64,000 nucleotides of DNA from Theocolax elegans (taxonomy: Eukaryota; Arthropoda; Insecta; Hymenoptera; Cerocephalidae), in assembly GCA_026168455.1 (NCBI GenBank), contig CM047426.1, positions 85,153,986-85,217,985 of the forward strand, read 5' to 3'. The notes under the pieces are model-generated. The model worked only from the letters and a program-made list of their open reading frames with translations. It was not told where the DNA came from and did no database searches. Both the position numbers and the translations under genes were made by a program. Below, one piece after another: positions 25,701-40,700 of the stretch (within the stretch, counting starts at the first letter, position 1; the number at the start of each line of letters is the position of its first letter).

Positions 25701-28700
25701 TTAATGAATTAACTTTCGAGAAAGGTTAATTCCACTTATTTTATACTATTACGTTATGAAGGAGTATCCTATTTTTCCAATATAACTCATGAGATATTCG
25801 AGTTAATACATTTTTTTTAATAAAAAAACTTTTCACTCTGAAAGAAAAATCCCACATTTTTTACAAGTCATTAATATTCATTCGAATTAAAAAAAAAGGC
25901 TTATAAAAAGATTTAATACCTATATGGAAAGGTTTAGTAATGGTATAGTGAATAGAGAAAAAGCTGATAAATTAATGCAGACGAAAGTAACACAAAATTT
26001 TAAGCCCGTATGTAAAAACAAACCTGAAAGATTAAAACGCACGTACGTACAAAAGAAAATGAAATTTTGGAGATCGAAAAATATATACGGAAGATAAAAG
26101 AAACTAATCTCACTGGCATAATGCTTACGTATGAATAAAAAAGAATTTGACTTATACATATAGGCGCGCTCTACATTGATCGTTACACCTAAAAAGACTA
26201 AAAGAAAGCGAGACCGAATGGAGATTAAAAAGAAAAAAAAGAAGAGTTGCTTGCCGAAAACGAAACCGTAAAATTAGCATGTGCGCACTAAATCTTACAA
26301 TAAAGCCACGTGTACGGAGAAAAAGTTAGTACGACCAAAAAAGGGCGAACGAATTAAAAGATACATGACAAAAGCATCTTAGGAAAAATTTGTGAGTCGA
26401 ATGGTATATTTTGCGCCTAGAATATTAGAATGTACGTATTAAAAAAAAGTGGTTTGTTTGCGTTTATAGAGAGAAATTGAGGACCTTTTATGAAAGGTTA
26501 CGGTGAAATCTACGTAGTACGATAATGTTGTATAAGGCGTTAAATTATTTGTGTGAATTATGAGACGCTATAGTGTTTTTTTAATTGCGATGCTGATATT
26601 GCATTTATTCTAAAAAGTAAAAATATATTTTTAGAAATTAAAGTGTAATTAGAATTATAGAAACTCTTACGTCTATGAAGAACATCCTTTAAATAATTTC
26701 ACACCTGATTCGTGTATTGCAATACTTCGATAACGAATGCAAATTTATGCAACTGAAGTATTTAGTAACTCAAAGGTGTAATAATAATTTTGCGCCTACT
26801 ATCGTAAATATAATTTCGTAAACCACATAAAATTCTCAATACGCAAATCGCTACAAATGTATTCATTAAATACTTCTACTAGAATGTAAAATTCGTTATC
26901 TATTTAGTTAAAGTAAATAACAACTTTTCCAAATCACTTTTATACAGATAAATATAAACGAATCAAAAATTGCAGCGATTCGTTTCAGCCATTAGTTCAC
27001 TTGGTACATTGGCATTGAGGGAATGTACTTTGTCGTTAAGAATTTTCGAGCATATGTACATGTATATCAAATGGAAAAAGCATGAATGATTTATTGCATC
27101 CATTCATTAAAATTCTACAGAATTACGAAAACTCGACATGTCTAACGTTGTTTATAAAATAGCAGAATATCTCGCGAGATAATAATTCAAAATCTCTTGA
27201 CGCAATGCATTATTCAGATGAGGCTGCAATTAATGGCTGCATTCGTTTTTATTACACTAAATATATAAAAAGAGTTAAAGTTTGATGATGTATTAAATAT
27301 TTATTGCTGAAAAGATGATGATGTAGAAAATACATATAATATCATAATTTCCGTTGACTCCTTTTTTTATTTATTTTTTAAGGGGAAAATACATATATAC
27401 ACAGCGGAAATGCAATTTCACAATTTTCTTACTCATTGCTACTATACTGCGGACGTATAACCTCTTTATCCTAGGTCAGGGACAAATGACTTTACGGACA
27501 TTGACAGGACACGGTTCTTCTTTATTTTATTATTGTAAACGTTTTTCATGCGCATCATTTTCATTACGATTTCTTTTGTTTTTATATATATATATATATT
27601 TACGATTTTCCCTCTATATTAGTGTTACAACATTTTACTTGTAATGAGACAGTTAATGACGTTCACTGTGCGACATTCTTCATTGATGTTCCTTGAATCC
27701 ATAATTTGAGAATAATGAATGATTTTCGTATTAATGTACTTACCTAGAATTCAATTATTCAATAATTCGTCTCTTTAATTTTATCAGATTACTGTACTTT
27801 TACTTCAATTTCTAATTTAGGACATATATATTTTCACTTTACGAGTAGGTACCAGCATTCGGAAGTAAAATCGATAACGGTCGTGTATATTTTTGGGCGT
27901 TTAATCGTTTTCCTACACGGTACAATTTAACTTTACTTTTGCACGCTTCATTGAACGACAGTGCAATTTAGTCGGTAAAAAACCAGCGCTTTTACGGAAA
28001 GTTAAGACAAACTTGCCGACACACGAGAAAAAGAAAGTCTTTCGACACTTAATACACATTTTTCATTTTATTATTAAAAATTTGAAGTTTTTGATTTACA
28101 ATTTTCTTGTACGTTAAATATTTTAAATAAAATGATTTAAGAACGTTAATTACGATTAAATCATTTATTAATTTACTTTATCGTATACATTTAAGTTTTT
28201 GTCAAATAAATTCTTGTAGGCAAATTTTCGCGTTACAAGGCAATTTAATATGTATGAGATGATTATTCTTGTTATTACATTCCAAGACGCGTGCAACAGG
28301 TAGAATCGAAATCAAAATTCTGAACTTCGCTTTCTTGAATCTAAATTTAATGTCTTGCAAAAAGAGACATTTTTTTAATGTATATAAAAGTGTACCAGAC
28401 TGGAAACATTAATATTTCATCTCGTAAATCTAAATTTATATTTTTTGTGCATATTGTAACTTTAGAGTTTTTTTTAAATTTGTAATTAAATGTATAATTT
28501 TGCGAGGAAATAATATTTTACTAATTTCTACTTTTAGTAAGTTATATTTATATTTTTTAATAAAACCATATAGTTTTTAATTTTTACTAATTGTACTTTT
28601 TTCTCAAAATCCATTAATATTAAATATCTTTAAAATCAAATCTTCAAAATATAAAAATCATCGATATTGACCCTATTTCACTTGACACTAAATAAATCTC

Positions 28701-31700
28701 CATAATTTTCTCAGAATAAAATTTCTCCTAGGACCTATTCTATTAATCGGTATATAAATATACTTGATATATTTTTGTCGGTCAGCTAAAAAGTAGTGCG
28801 TCGCTTATATTAAAATGGGAAACTTACATAGGATTACATAAAATATTTTGCAAGGCTTATTACGTAAGGTAAATATCAATAAAACAAAATGATAAAAAAA
28901 TAAAAAATGTAAGAAATGGAACTTTAAAATATTAGTCTTACAAATTCTATTCACCCGTTTTCTGTCAATAATTTTGTCGATCGACTGTTATTGATTATTC
29001 GTGGCATTTTATTCAATCGTGACTTTGAATCAATTCATCCTTTCTTTCTTGTTTACGGCTTCACTTTCGAAATTCGCAGGTAGGTATATAGCTTTACGAA
29101 GAAGCCTTTCACAATTAAAAACTTTTGATCCGTGTAAAAACAGGCATACGTAATGTTGGATAAAGTATTGAATAAAATGTATATATATAAATATATATAC
29201 ATTTTGTGATATAAAATTTATATGGCAATAATTTTGATTAGTTTATTGAAAAATAAATTTTCTTTGTTGAACAAACGTTTTAACGTGTTTTTAACATATT
29301 GGTGGTTATATATCGGTTAAAGGGATTAAATCGAAAAATGTTTACGAGGCGTGCAATAAATTATAGTTGTTTAGTATCTAGTTTATCGAAAGATAAAATT
29401 ATAATAATTTAACGTAATAAAAATAATTTTACTAAATTATATTTTTAATACTTTAATAGAAAAATTTATCTAAATAGCACAATATAATCTCAGGCCAAAA
29501 TATGGCGAAAGTCTATTCTGTTTTAAAAAAAGTATAATTTACGATTTCGCAAGTATACCTTTTCGTTTGTAAACTTTGTTTTGCATGCACCAAACACGTT
29601 TTATCACTTCGTAATCAATTCTTACCAAAATGTATAAAAGAACAAAAATATAAATAAATAATCCAATATCTTTTTGTATATAAAAATCAGCTTATTCCCT
29701 GCAGTTAGACCGACTTCGGAAGATACACTGAAAAGTGTGAAATCATTCACCAAAAATATTTTCTAAGTTGTCGTCAAATATTAAATAATAAACTATAATT
29801 GTAAATAGACATGTACTAAATCTAATAAACGTAAGAATTATTTTATTATTTGTAAAATGTATATCAATAATCTATATAAGTAAACGTAAGAATTAATTTA
29901 TTATTTAGAATTCGGAGAGACTTCGCAAATATTTTTTGTTAATTATTTCACACAAAAATTTCTTTTATTTCATATTTTTTAGTTTATAACTGTAGTTTAG
30001 AAATTACTGCACATGTTACCTATTGTATTATTGATTTATAACTAATAACGACACATGACGAGTATGAATACAAAATAAACTATCATCATTGATCGTCCTA
30101 TTATCGGCACTATTAATGGTGCGTGTAATTTATAAAGATGAGATATTAATACATGAATTCGAATTGAACCACCAAGGAGTAATAATCTTTCATCTGCATT
30201 TTCTTAAATTTAATTTACTCAAGTAGTTTTATAGTAATTGCTGGACAAACATAAAAAAATACAAGTCGGATTGATAACCTCTTCTTTTTTCAAAGTCGTT
30301 TAAAAAAGAATTGCCCGTTATCTAGCGAAACAATCGAATTTATTGAAATTTATCGGCGTGTCCGGTTTGATAGATTACGGCACTGTTCGTAGGAGATAAA
30401 AGCGGCCACCTGTCATCTCCCGCAAATACTGCACGAGATGCGCTTAAGTAATCGGAAAGGAACGGAGCGCGCGAAGTGAAGACGCTGAGTCAAGGAGAAC
30501 TACTCGAGTGCATAAAATCCGATCACGGAAAAGACTCTTATTCACAATTTTCAATGGTTAATATAATTTATCGATTTGATTCGCGCACTTTCTACTTATT
30601 TTTTTTTAACTCAACCATTTCCGGCGGTTATTTTGACTTCGTTATTTATAGAGTTATATTTATTTAACTATAGTCATAACGTATGGAACTAAATACACAA
30701 AATATTGAAAATACTGATGAAATATTAGATAATTTCAATTCTCAAAATCTCATTCCCGTTATTTACGATAAATCCTTTCTCTTTATCTGACTACTTTGAT
30801 TTTTATACTTCCTCAAATATTAAACTTGGAGATATAGACATAATAAAGCTAGAAATTTCTAAAGCACCTAAATTCGGTTACTGGTGCAATTTTGAACGAT
30901 TTATGAAGTCGAGTTCTTTCTTTTAAGAGGGATATAAGCGCCATAGTTGTATGTACGCGTGTATCTATATGATTTTATTACGTTTATCGTTTCCTCCCAT
31001 CAAAAATGAAAGTTTTTTTTATTCGTAAGAAGAGAAAATAATATGTAGTATAGAGTTAGTTACTATCTTTTAATTTCATTCATAATAAAGGAAAAATTAA
31101 ATTGTATAAGCATATTTAAAATGATACGGAATTTGATTCAATAATCAATTAAGAATCTTAAGGTATGATACGATGACAATAAATGTCACAACTGTCACTC
31201 ATATATATTAAAAACGTGTGAGTAAGGACAACGTGATTCGGAAGAAATCGAGTGGTCGCGATGACTTTCCTTTTCTATTATCGTCATTACGAAATACAAA
31301 AATTTCTTGTTTTTGGGTCAAGGTTGTGAAATTCAGATTTGAAATTGATTTAAGATTCATCACTTGTTCTTAGACTTGAATTCATAAATTTTTATGTCTT
31401 CAAATGAAAGTAATTTTACATTTCTTACCGTACAAGATAATGCTATTTGACATAGCACTTTGCGAGAGTGTAAAAATCTAGACAATCGGTTTTATACTGT
31501 ATAATAAATGTAACACTACCGTTTCATTTGCACTGATACGATAAAATAAACTTTTAAACTACTTTTATTCTCTTTTAGTATTAACATATCAATTTATGTA
31601 AGTTAAATATACCTAACGCAAGAAAAAAAAAAGAAAAATTATAGGTAAAAGTGTCATAAAATTTTAATAAAATTAATTAATAATTCAATTCTAAATTGAG

Positions 31701-34700
31701 GTTAAGGTCACTTATAATACAGAGAAACAAAAAAATTTCTACATTCTATTTAAAACAATAGAATCGCATTTTCTTAATATGTATACCATGTTGCATCAAT
31801 CCAAAATATAAATACCACACGCGTAAAAACTAAGCCTACGACAATCTCAAAAAAATTCTCACCGTTATAATTCTAAGACTATACATCGAGTTACTTTTTC
31901 TGCACCGTAATAAAAAAAATCTCGAACATAAAAAACGAGGGTAAGAAAACTGTATAAACGTGTTGCTCGCAAAGTGTAATCGTAGCGATTTCAAGAAAGT
32001 CTTGGGATTATTCAATTCGAATGAAAGAGAAAAGATACGCGAGTAAGTATAGGAAGGATAAAAAAAAACTCATCCCGGAACTGACCAGTACGCCTGGGGG
32101 CTCGACGTGCACGTGACGCACAAAACTCTTCCTCACCGGGTACGCACCACAGTGTATATACCGGGTGTGTGTTTTCGCTCTCTCTTGGCTTGGACAACTC
32201 GTTGACGATTCGCTAGGAATGCCGTTGTTGTTTATTCTTGACTTACCGGACGGCTGTACTGATATACGTAGAAAAATTGATCGTTTATCGATCTGTCGGA
32301 TGATAAGGAATTGGAGGATTCTTGATCCTTCCCGTGAAATGTTAATGATGTACTTACACGTATTTAACGTTTTTAAGTTAATATTTATCAGTCAACACAG
32401 TGGACATAGATCACTCATTAATATCGGATATAATTCTTAAATTTTTTATAAATTAAAATTTAAAAACCTCTTTCTTTTAACAAATACGTGCCAGGTTAGA
32501 TATCCAGTAAGAGATTGTCAATAATAATGAGAAATGGGTAACATATAACTAATTTGCTTTAAAAAAAAATTGCTTGAAAGAGCCGACGACAGCAAGTGTA
32601 TACCTGAAGAAAACAATTACTTCATAGATCAACCTCACCTTCGTTTTTCGAATCATTTGCATTTCCTACAATTGATACGCACTACACTCATACATGCAGC
32701 ATACCTATTGGAAAGAGAGGAAAAAAAAATCGGCACGCAAAGTTACCCAATATCCCCCGCATCTGAACGCATACATATAAACGAAACACCGGCATCACGC
32801 ACACTCTTGGGAAACGAGCCAAGCAAGCTTCGCGCGCGATCGAGGAAGTGTTCGGCCGATCGGGTGAAAGTGGAATCCACCGGGTGAGCGACAAGCGGCT
32901 TCTCTATGCCCAACTGGGATTGGCCAATCCGCCATACCGAGACGTTGGACGTCATCCTATCTTTCTCTCTTTTTCTCTTGTAATTTTCTCTTCGATCAAC
33001 GAGAAGGTGTATATACGTTTAAATGTATATATGAACGTGTATAAATGAGAGTTAAGAAGGTCGTCAGGTTGACCGTTCGATATGTCATCTGGAGGGCTTT
33101 TGAAGAGAGGATGTGGTAATCATCAAAATAGATCTAAGTAAATATTGTAATTGCGCAAATTGAAATGTTCCGAAAATTCTTAGTAGAAATAGATTTAATT
33201 ATTTTATACAAATTGATTAAATGATGTGGCGATTGCTGAGGCTTATGAAATACAAATTTTAAAGCAACATTCAAATTTCAAATGAAGTTGAATATTCGTA
33301 TAATCGTATTATATACAGAAATTAGATCGCAAAATATTTTACAATTAATACTACATAATTATTTTTTGTTTATAAATGTTAAAATTAAACCGTATGTAAT
33401 CAATCTTTCATTAATTCCTTTCTACAAGATACATTAAATAGATTGTACTTATTTTAAATTTATGTGAAAAATTGACAGCTTTCCCTGATACTTAACGCCT
33501 TTCAAAATCCCGCGTGAAGTATAGATAATTTTGAAACTTGTTATATTTACTTCAAAATATCTCTCGTTAAAATTCTTCAACCAAATTTCCTACTAATCAT
33601 CGTATAACATCATAATTATAATCACATTGTACCAGCCAAATGCATTTTACTATTATTTTTTTTTCTTTCAATCACGTAATGCGATAGTTAACTCAAAAAT
33701 TTTCAAGCTATGTATTTAGCTGTACCGACTATGATTTTCTATAATTTATAAATATATGTATCTTCAATATTGTACTTAAAATGTGTTACTCAGTAATTAC
33801 CAATAATGCGATCATAAATTGAAAAAAAAAAATTAACTTACTCCAACAATTATTTAATAATACGAAAGTGTTCACAGGAAAAGGAACTTTCGAGGTGTTA
33901 AAAGTTTAAGTTAAGAAAACCAATTCAATAAAAATTGTAAATAATTTTTTTTAAATACCCGGTGTAATTTGTTAATAATTAAAATGTAATTGTTCTTTAA
34001 AGTATTTCTTAACTAGTTTAATGCAAAAATAAAGTAAAGGAAATTTATGAAAAATGTAATTAATTTACTGACATTAATAAAACATCGAATTATCAACCTG
34101 ATCTTTCTAAAAAGACGTATCTATTACGATGTAATTCAATGCGAGTCAAATGAAATTTAAAATCCTCGTTTCATTCATGAGATCCGAATTCTCATTTCCT
34201 CGTTTTCATCGCTACTTATTTAGGTATATAATATATAACACACCTGACAACGCCGGCTGATTTTATCTGAAAAGCGGCGTGGGCTACTTGTGTCTTAAGG
34301 GAATCTTGATTGGACGCGGTTAATTTAATCTGGCTTTTGTGACATCCGCAAGTGAATAGGAATAAGTAACTCGTATATATATGTGTGTATTCAGAGATCT
34401 ACCGACTTAGAACTATTCTATTCTATTATTCTATTATTCCATTATTTATTCATTTAGATGCAATTTCACAAAATACTTTCAAATTACTAATTTTCTACAT
34501 TAAACAAAACGCTACGTGATTGTTAATAACACATTTATAAAAAATGAACTTACTGAAATTTTTGCATTATAATTTAAAAAAAATACATCACAGTTTAATC
34601 GATATAACTTTAATAAGTAATCCGATAAATTGAATATTTCTTATTGCATACTTTTTTATAACGAAAACAATAAATATACCTTCGATTTATATAATTTACA

Positions 34701-37700
34701 ATACAAAACATCTAAATTGCATAATTGATTAGTAATGAAATTAACCACTTAATACGTAATCTTTATTTTAAAGAACGCACGTATAGTTTTTATCTTTTTT
34801 CCCATTGGAATTTATTAAATAATTACACATTATATCTTATATAATTAAATACTTCTCTGATCGTTAATATTATATAGATTAAACATTCACATCCGAATTT
34901 GATGTAAAAAAATGGTACCACGTTATTATTACCCATAAAACGAGCTATATCCTATCTAGTTTTTTTTCCTCTTCTTTTTTTTTACAACCATAATTTTGTA
35001 AATGCAGTGTCAATAATAAGTCCATTCACCTCGAAATCTTACAGCAAAAGGAAAGCATATACGTATATTCCTCTTTTGATGGGGAAGCGGATGGAAATTT
35101 AAAAATTAATTGCAATTTTATGACAACGCAATGTTATATATAGGAAGATTATTAAGCAATATCTTTCAATGTGCAATACCATAGTTTATTTTCTCTGAGC
35201 AATGGTTTTTATGATAGAAATCATATATACTAGTTCAACAATCGTTATTATTATACGCCGTTACGATTGCGCACTACGATTCGCTTGGCTATATATTTAT
35301 TGACGAAATACTGTTTAACAAAAGAAAGAGGTTTTAATCACGTGGACTGTAATCATTACAACGATACAATAAATGTCTCTTTTTATATTGTAATTTATAT
35401 TTCTTGAAACACATTATAGTGTAAAATGAAAAACGAAGAAAGTTTAAAATCGCTCCATGTGGTAGATAACTGAGGCACTTTTTGAATTTGTTCACCTTTT
35501 CAATCCATGAGGAGTGATTTTACATTCGCTACAACGAATCTAGAGAAGCTATTGTATTACTATGCTGAACGGTGTAAAATTGGAAAAATTATTGTTTTTT
35601 ACACAATTGTACATTGTAACGGAAGGCTGCATGCTACACGGTGTATTATTGCAAATGTTACGTACTATGTATAGTTCACGCATCACTCATAAATTGGTAT
35701 TAAACATTAGTGCAGTACAAAATGTTATAAAAACTAATTTTCTCACGGTCGGTAAGTACTAAAACGTATGCATAATTTACGAATGAAAATTCCATTAGAA
35801 CGTCCAACAATTACTAGTAACTAACACTTTCTAAAAACAATAATTCAACGCACGTGGAAAGAGAAGATATAAAAAAAAATTGAGCAAAAAGCTTTAAATT
35901 ACGTCGAGGCTGTGAATCTCGAAGACGCTCGATAAAAGGAGATAGGTATAGGAGAAAGATTGCGGTTTTTCACATCGAGAGACGCGCTTTTATCACTGAA
36001 AGAGAAAGGTGGGCGGGGAAAGGTCGCCGATTCTCAATGGTCGCACGGCGAAGGTCAATGAAACTCGGGAATTCATTTTTTGCTGGTACATACGGTTTTA
36101 ATACCATCGAACACCTGGTAGATATAAACAGTACAATGTAAACTGAAAATTATTATTTTTGTTGAGCTGTTTATTACGATAAGATCGTTTATGCATCGTT
36201 GATTGTATTATTGTAATTTTATTTACCGATGTTAATTATAATTGATTGATTAATCTTCGTCCAAGTTGAAAAATGTTGAGAACTCGTGTCTTACCCAAAC
36301 ATTAGTCAACAAATATACATAAATCTGAAGAATTCGACAATATTTCACCAAGTGAAATCAATAAACGATAAGAATAATTTTAAAATTTCTAGCCTTTGAA
36401 TTTTCCGCCGAAATTCCAGAAATAACTTAAATTCGACTTAATAAAAATATTCCAAAATCCGATGCATAAAAGAAAGTGTTAATGTATGGACGGGATGCAC
36501 TGTTGTGTATATATGAGGAAAAAAAATAAGTCCATGCGAAATCGAAAGTTGTCGAATTTATTTAAAGTACTTATAGGAGATGAAAAAAAGAAGGCAGAGA
36601 CGCACGTGCCCCATGAAGATTCACAGAGGAAGATTTCTCTCGGTTCCGTTGACCCACTGACACTGAATTATCGGGTCTCTCGAGAGAGCGCAGGTGATTC
36701 TCTCTCTCTCCCTCTTTCTCTCTCTTTCTCTTTCTTTCCGTACAAAACTTTTCGAAGAACTGCCGTTTTTAATATACACATCGATATACGTGGACGCGTG
36801 TTTGGGTATGTGTATAGAAAACGGCGTTCGATGCTGCGATATCGCCCAGAATTCTGAGGCTTTGGTTTCTCTTTTCTTGTTATCGATTTTACGTCTACAT
36901 ACATTTTCCTATTTGTATTTCCTATTACTTTGTTTGATGCAATTTTCTCCGTGTACATGATTTTAAATGTCTCTGCATTTGCGTGCCTTATCGTTTTTTT
37001 AGTGCCTCGCTTTTCAAAGTTCATCCTATTACTTGAAATTTTGTGAATATTAACTTTACAAACTATAACGATCGTGTTTACAAATAAATCAATTTATAAA
37101 TGGGTATGTAAACCTATAAAAAATAATTAAAATAAAATATTTATAATAAATCTTTAGACAAGAGCACCATGTATAGTCAATAATCAATCTTTTATAAAAG
37201 AATCAATCTTTGTATACAGTTACATATGTTTGACGTTTATTATCGTCGTTTTTATTTGTATTCATTAAATAATTGAAAGGATTTTTACTTAGCTTTCGAG
37301 ACACTCCTAGACTCGTATTATACTAAACTTAAATTACTGTTGAATGTTTAATTTTCTTTTCTCTCCTTCTTTGCATATTCATAGATAATTTATGGTAAAT
37401 ATTTCTAAAGACATATATGCATTGATGATTAACATAAATTTAAATAAATCTTGTTTTGGTTTTATAAGGAATTTTTTAATTCATAATAATGTACCGTGGC
37501 ACTCTTACCACAAAACTGTATGAATTCTAATTTTAATTGTAGAAAATGCCTTTTATAACTATATTTTTTCCCTGCAATTTATCAATCAGTTGAAAGAAGT
37601 TGCCGCAAGTATTATAAACATCAATATTCAATAAATCTATTTCTATATCACTTTTTATTTATTCACTGTTAAACAAATTTTTATTTAAATCGTTACTCAA

Positions 37701-40700
37701 CCAATAAGATCAACAAAAAAGTTAAATCACGAGTTTACGTTAAGATAAGACGATGAAGATTCCACATGAGTAGCATTACAAAAACTTTACTCTCAAATTA
37801 AACAAGAATCTCGTCTTCCTGTAAAACAACATGTAATCAAATGAAAAAAGGAATTACAGAAGATAAAGGAACAGGTGCAGTCCATAAAATTGCTTTCACT
37901 AAATAGGTTAACAAGAGTCAACGAAATAATTGTAGCTTACCTAAGTAGGACGATTTTATAACGCGTCTACCTTTATGCTTCCTTGAAAACCTGCAAAATC
38001 TATCGCACGGTTATAAAAACCGATGATTTTTTTCTTCGGTTAAAAGAAATACTCGAATTTCTCACGTGTAAATGCAATTAATGAAAGCAACGTGCAAAAG
38101 AAAAAAAAATCTCGTAAATCAAAACAAAAGATTTCCTACCATAAAAAAAAAGAGTCCGATATTCTTTTCGCGATGTACCGGACACATATCGATAAGAATC
38201 TTGCGACTTATTTACGAGGTGCGGCTTCGAGCTTTTGTTCACTTCTGATAAATGGCTTGGCGTTTTCAAGAATTTTCTCTCTATTTTATTCCCTTATATA
38301 TATATTTTTTTTTTTAGTTTTCTAGCCTTGAAATGGCTCATCGTACCGTTTCGAATTTACGCGCACACTCGTTACTTTAATTATTCTCAACAAAATGTCA
38401 CAAGCTTATTTCTGCGATTGTTCGAAGTATTACAAGTTTTATGATGGATTCCTTATGCGTAGGTAAAAATCGTAAATGTTTATCATAAGAAAAAACAACT
38501 TACGACCAAAAAATATCAAAAATAAACAAATAAGTATACACTGTTGCTATTACCATTGAACGAAAAAAAAGTAAGCCATTGCTCTTAACCCACTAACCTA
38601 TAGAATAGACACCAAATACTTCGCCCCATCGTATAATCTTTAAAATCGATTTCACACTGAACGAATTTGGCGAAAGTCATCGCATACATGTAAATGGTTA
38701 AAAAAGGAAAGCATCTTTCACACATACTTATGTACACACACACACAACACACACACACAACACACACACACACACACACCAATATATATATATCAGCCGT
38801 AACTATATATAAAACCTAACAAAATGTGAGTGAAAAGGAGAGCGTTCGAAAGAAATCGCAATGTGCCTGAGGCTATTGTGGACCATGGACTTGGCAGTGG
38901 GTATATATGTATATATATGTATATATATATATATAAAATACACGTTTCTCTGAAATCCCTTGAGGCAAAATTTTGTGATTTTTACCATTTCCAGTTTGTC
39001 CCTATGCGAAAGTCGAGGTTATATATACATCGTTGAATTAGCCATATCATTTCTCTTTAGATGATCGACATGTCTCGCCCTCCGGGAAAAATTATTCGAA
39101 TTGTTATGGTGAAGGTGTTTGTATGCATAGATTCAAGATGCGCATAGATTGAAAGTTTACGGAAAAAGTGACTTGTTATTTTATACAACTTCAATTTAGA
39201 TAGAATTATATATAATATATTGTTTTATTTGATATGAGAAGATATTTCAAAAGGATTTTACGTTAACGTACTTATTAAATTTTTTTGTTATTGTTGACTT
39301 TCCATTAGCTAAATGTAAAGGAAGTGTTATACGATTAATAACTTTAAATTTTTTTCATAAAGAAATGTATTATAAACGCAATGCTTATAATCATCTAAAC
39401 ATATATTTAACAAGTTACGAGTAATTTTCCCACGTTTTTCTTCTACCAATATATTCACGGTCATAGCACATTCGAATTAACCAAATAAAACTCGATTTTC
39501 AAATTTAATATAATCATTAGCATAACAATTATTACGTTTTTTTTCTATTGATAATAATTAGGAAGTTTTAAGATGAAAAAAAAGACAATTAATTGAATGT
39601 GGAATTTGTTTCAGAACCAGCTTGGTACTGCTGTCCCTGGTTTTTACGGCATCTGCGCTTTCCCCAGTGAATCGACAATTTGATATTTCCGGTAAGTTTA
39701 TATTCTGCTACTTTACAGTCACACTTAATTAATTCTCAGTAATGTTCGTCGAATTGTTAAATAGGATACTTTTTAATTAAATTGCATTGCTTCAACTACT
39801 GTTTTTTCGTTCATATATGCAGTACCCCATATACAAAAATTGATTGAACTGTTACTACGATCAAGAACGCATATCGAATTCTTTACATATTTTTAAATTT
39901 TATACAAGAAATTGTAATAAATCTGCGTTGAAAAAAAAACACAAAAATTTTAATTTAAATATTACTCGTCAGAACATCAATTTTACACCTCTTACCGCAA
40001 TAAATAGCAAAACGCCGTGAAGAATTTTTACGACAGCACAGGAAAAAAAAGGAAAGAAGTCAGTTTTATTGTTCACACGTAAACAGTGTTAGTTCCAACA
40101 TCCAAGCCATAAAGTTTAGAAAGAGCTATTTAACATTTGAAGCATCCTTATACGTAGATGTATATATATAGGTAGTATTTAGAGCAAACACAATCCAGAA
40201 TATATAACATAAAGTAGAATAAATATATGTCAGTGTGTACGCACAAGTCTTAAGGAATGAAATATATAATTAATTTTCTTTCACCTGGAATTTAATAAGA
40301 CGCATCGGGAATTTAAGTAGCGCACGAGCGTGTAATGACTAAAACCACATTTGGAGTCATCTCCAACAGTATATAAATTTTTTAAATTACGCGCGTTTTT
40401 TATAGTATAACCATAATCGATGTGCGTTCAAGATCGTGTGGAAGTTTAATTTCACGCTTGGTTATCTCATGTGAGGTAAAACGACTATCCCCGATTGATT
40501 TGCCTGAAATAGAATTTTGTTGATTATATTAAAGTTTAAATTAAATATAAAATATTATTATTATCAAGTGAGTTTTTAATTTTTTGTAATTTTTTGGTTT
40601 AAATAAATAGCCTAAAATTTTTCCAAAATTAACAACATGAATGATCACCTTCATCTACAATATAAATAATGAAAAATACGTATAAATTTTGAATACTTAT

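Larger units (their letters stand above)
19763..39614 (+). other. Intron 1 of the peroxidase gene (19.9 kb)
   Basis: Begins GTGAGT after a 23-base coding exon and ends TTTCAG. It splits the signal-peptide coding sequence. No independent gene is supported inside it on either strand. It contains several GC-richer, CpG-containing patches (about 23640-23870, 30350-30490, 32060-32330, 32770-33080, 36000-36080, 36580-36860), a CT tract, CA and TA microsatellites and small inverted or direct repeats. Long first introns with such patches commonly hold enhancers; that role is inference here. Confidence 0.8.

Noticed and set aside
28785..28815. Weak resemblance to a mariner terminal repeat
   Set aside because: Only a loose match on one side and no matching inverted end or transposase remnant found nearby.
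38734..38937. CA and TA repeat cluster considered as a CRISPR-like or satellite array
   Set aside because: These are simple dinucleotide microsatellites without spacers or longer repeat units.
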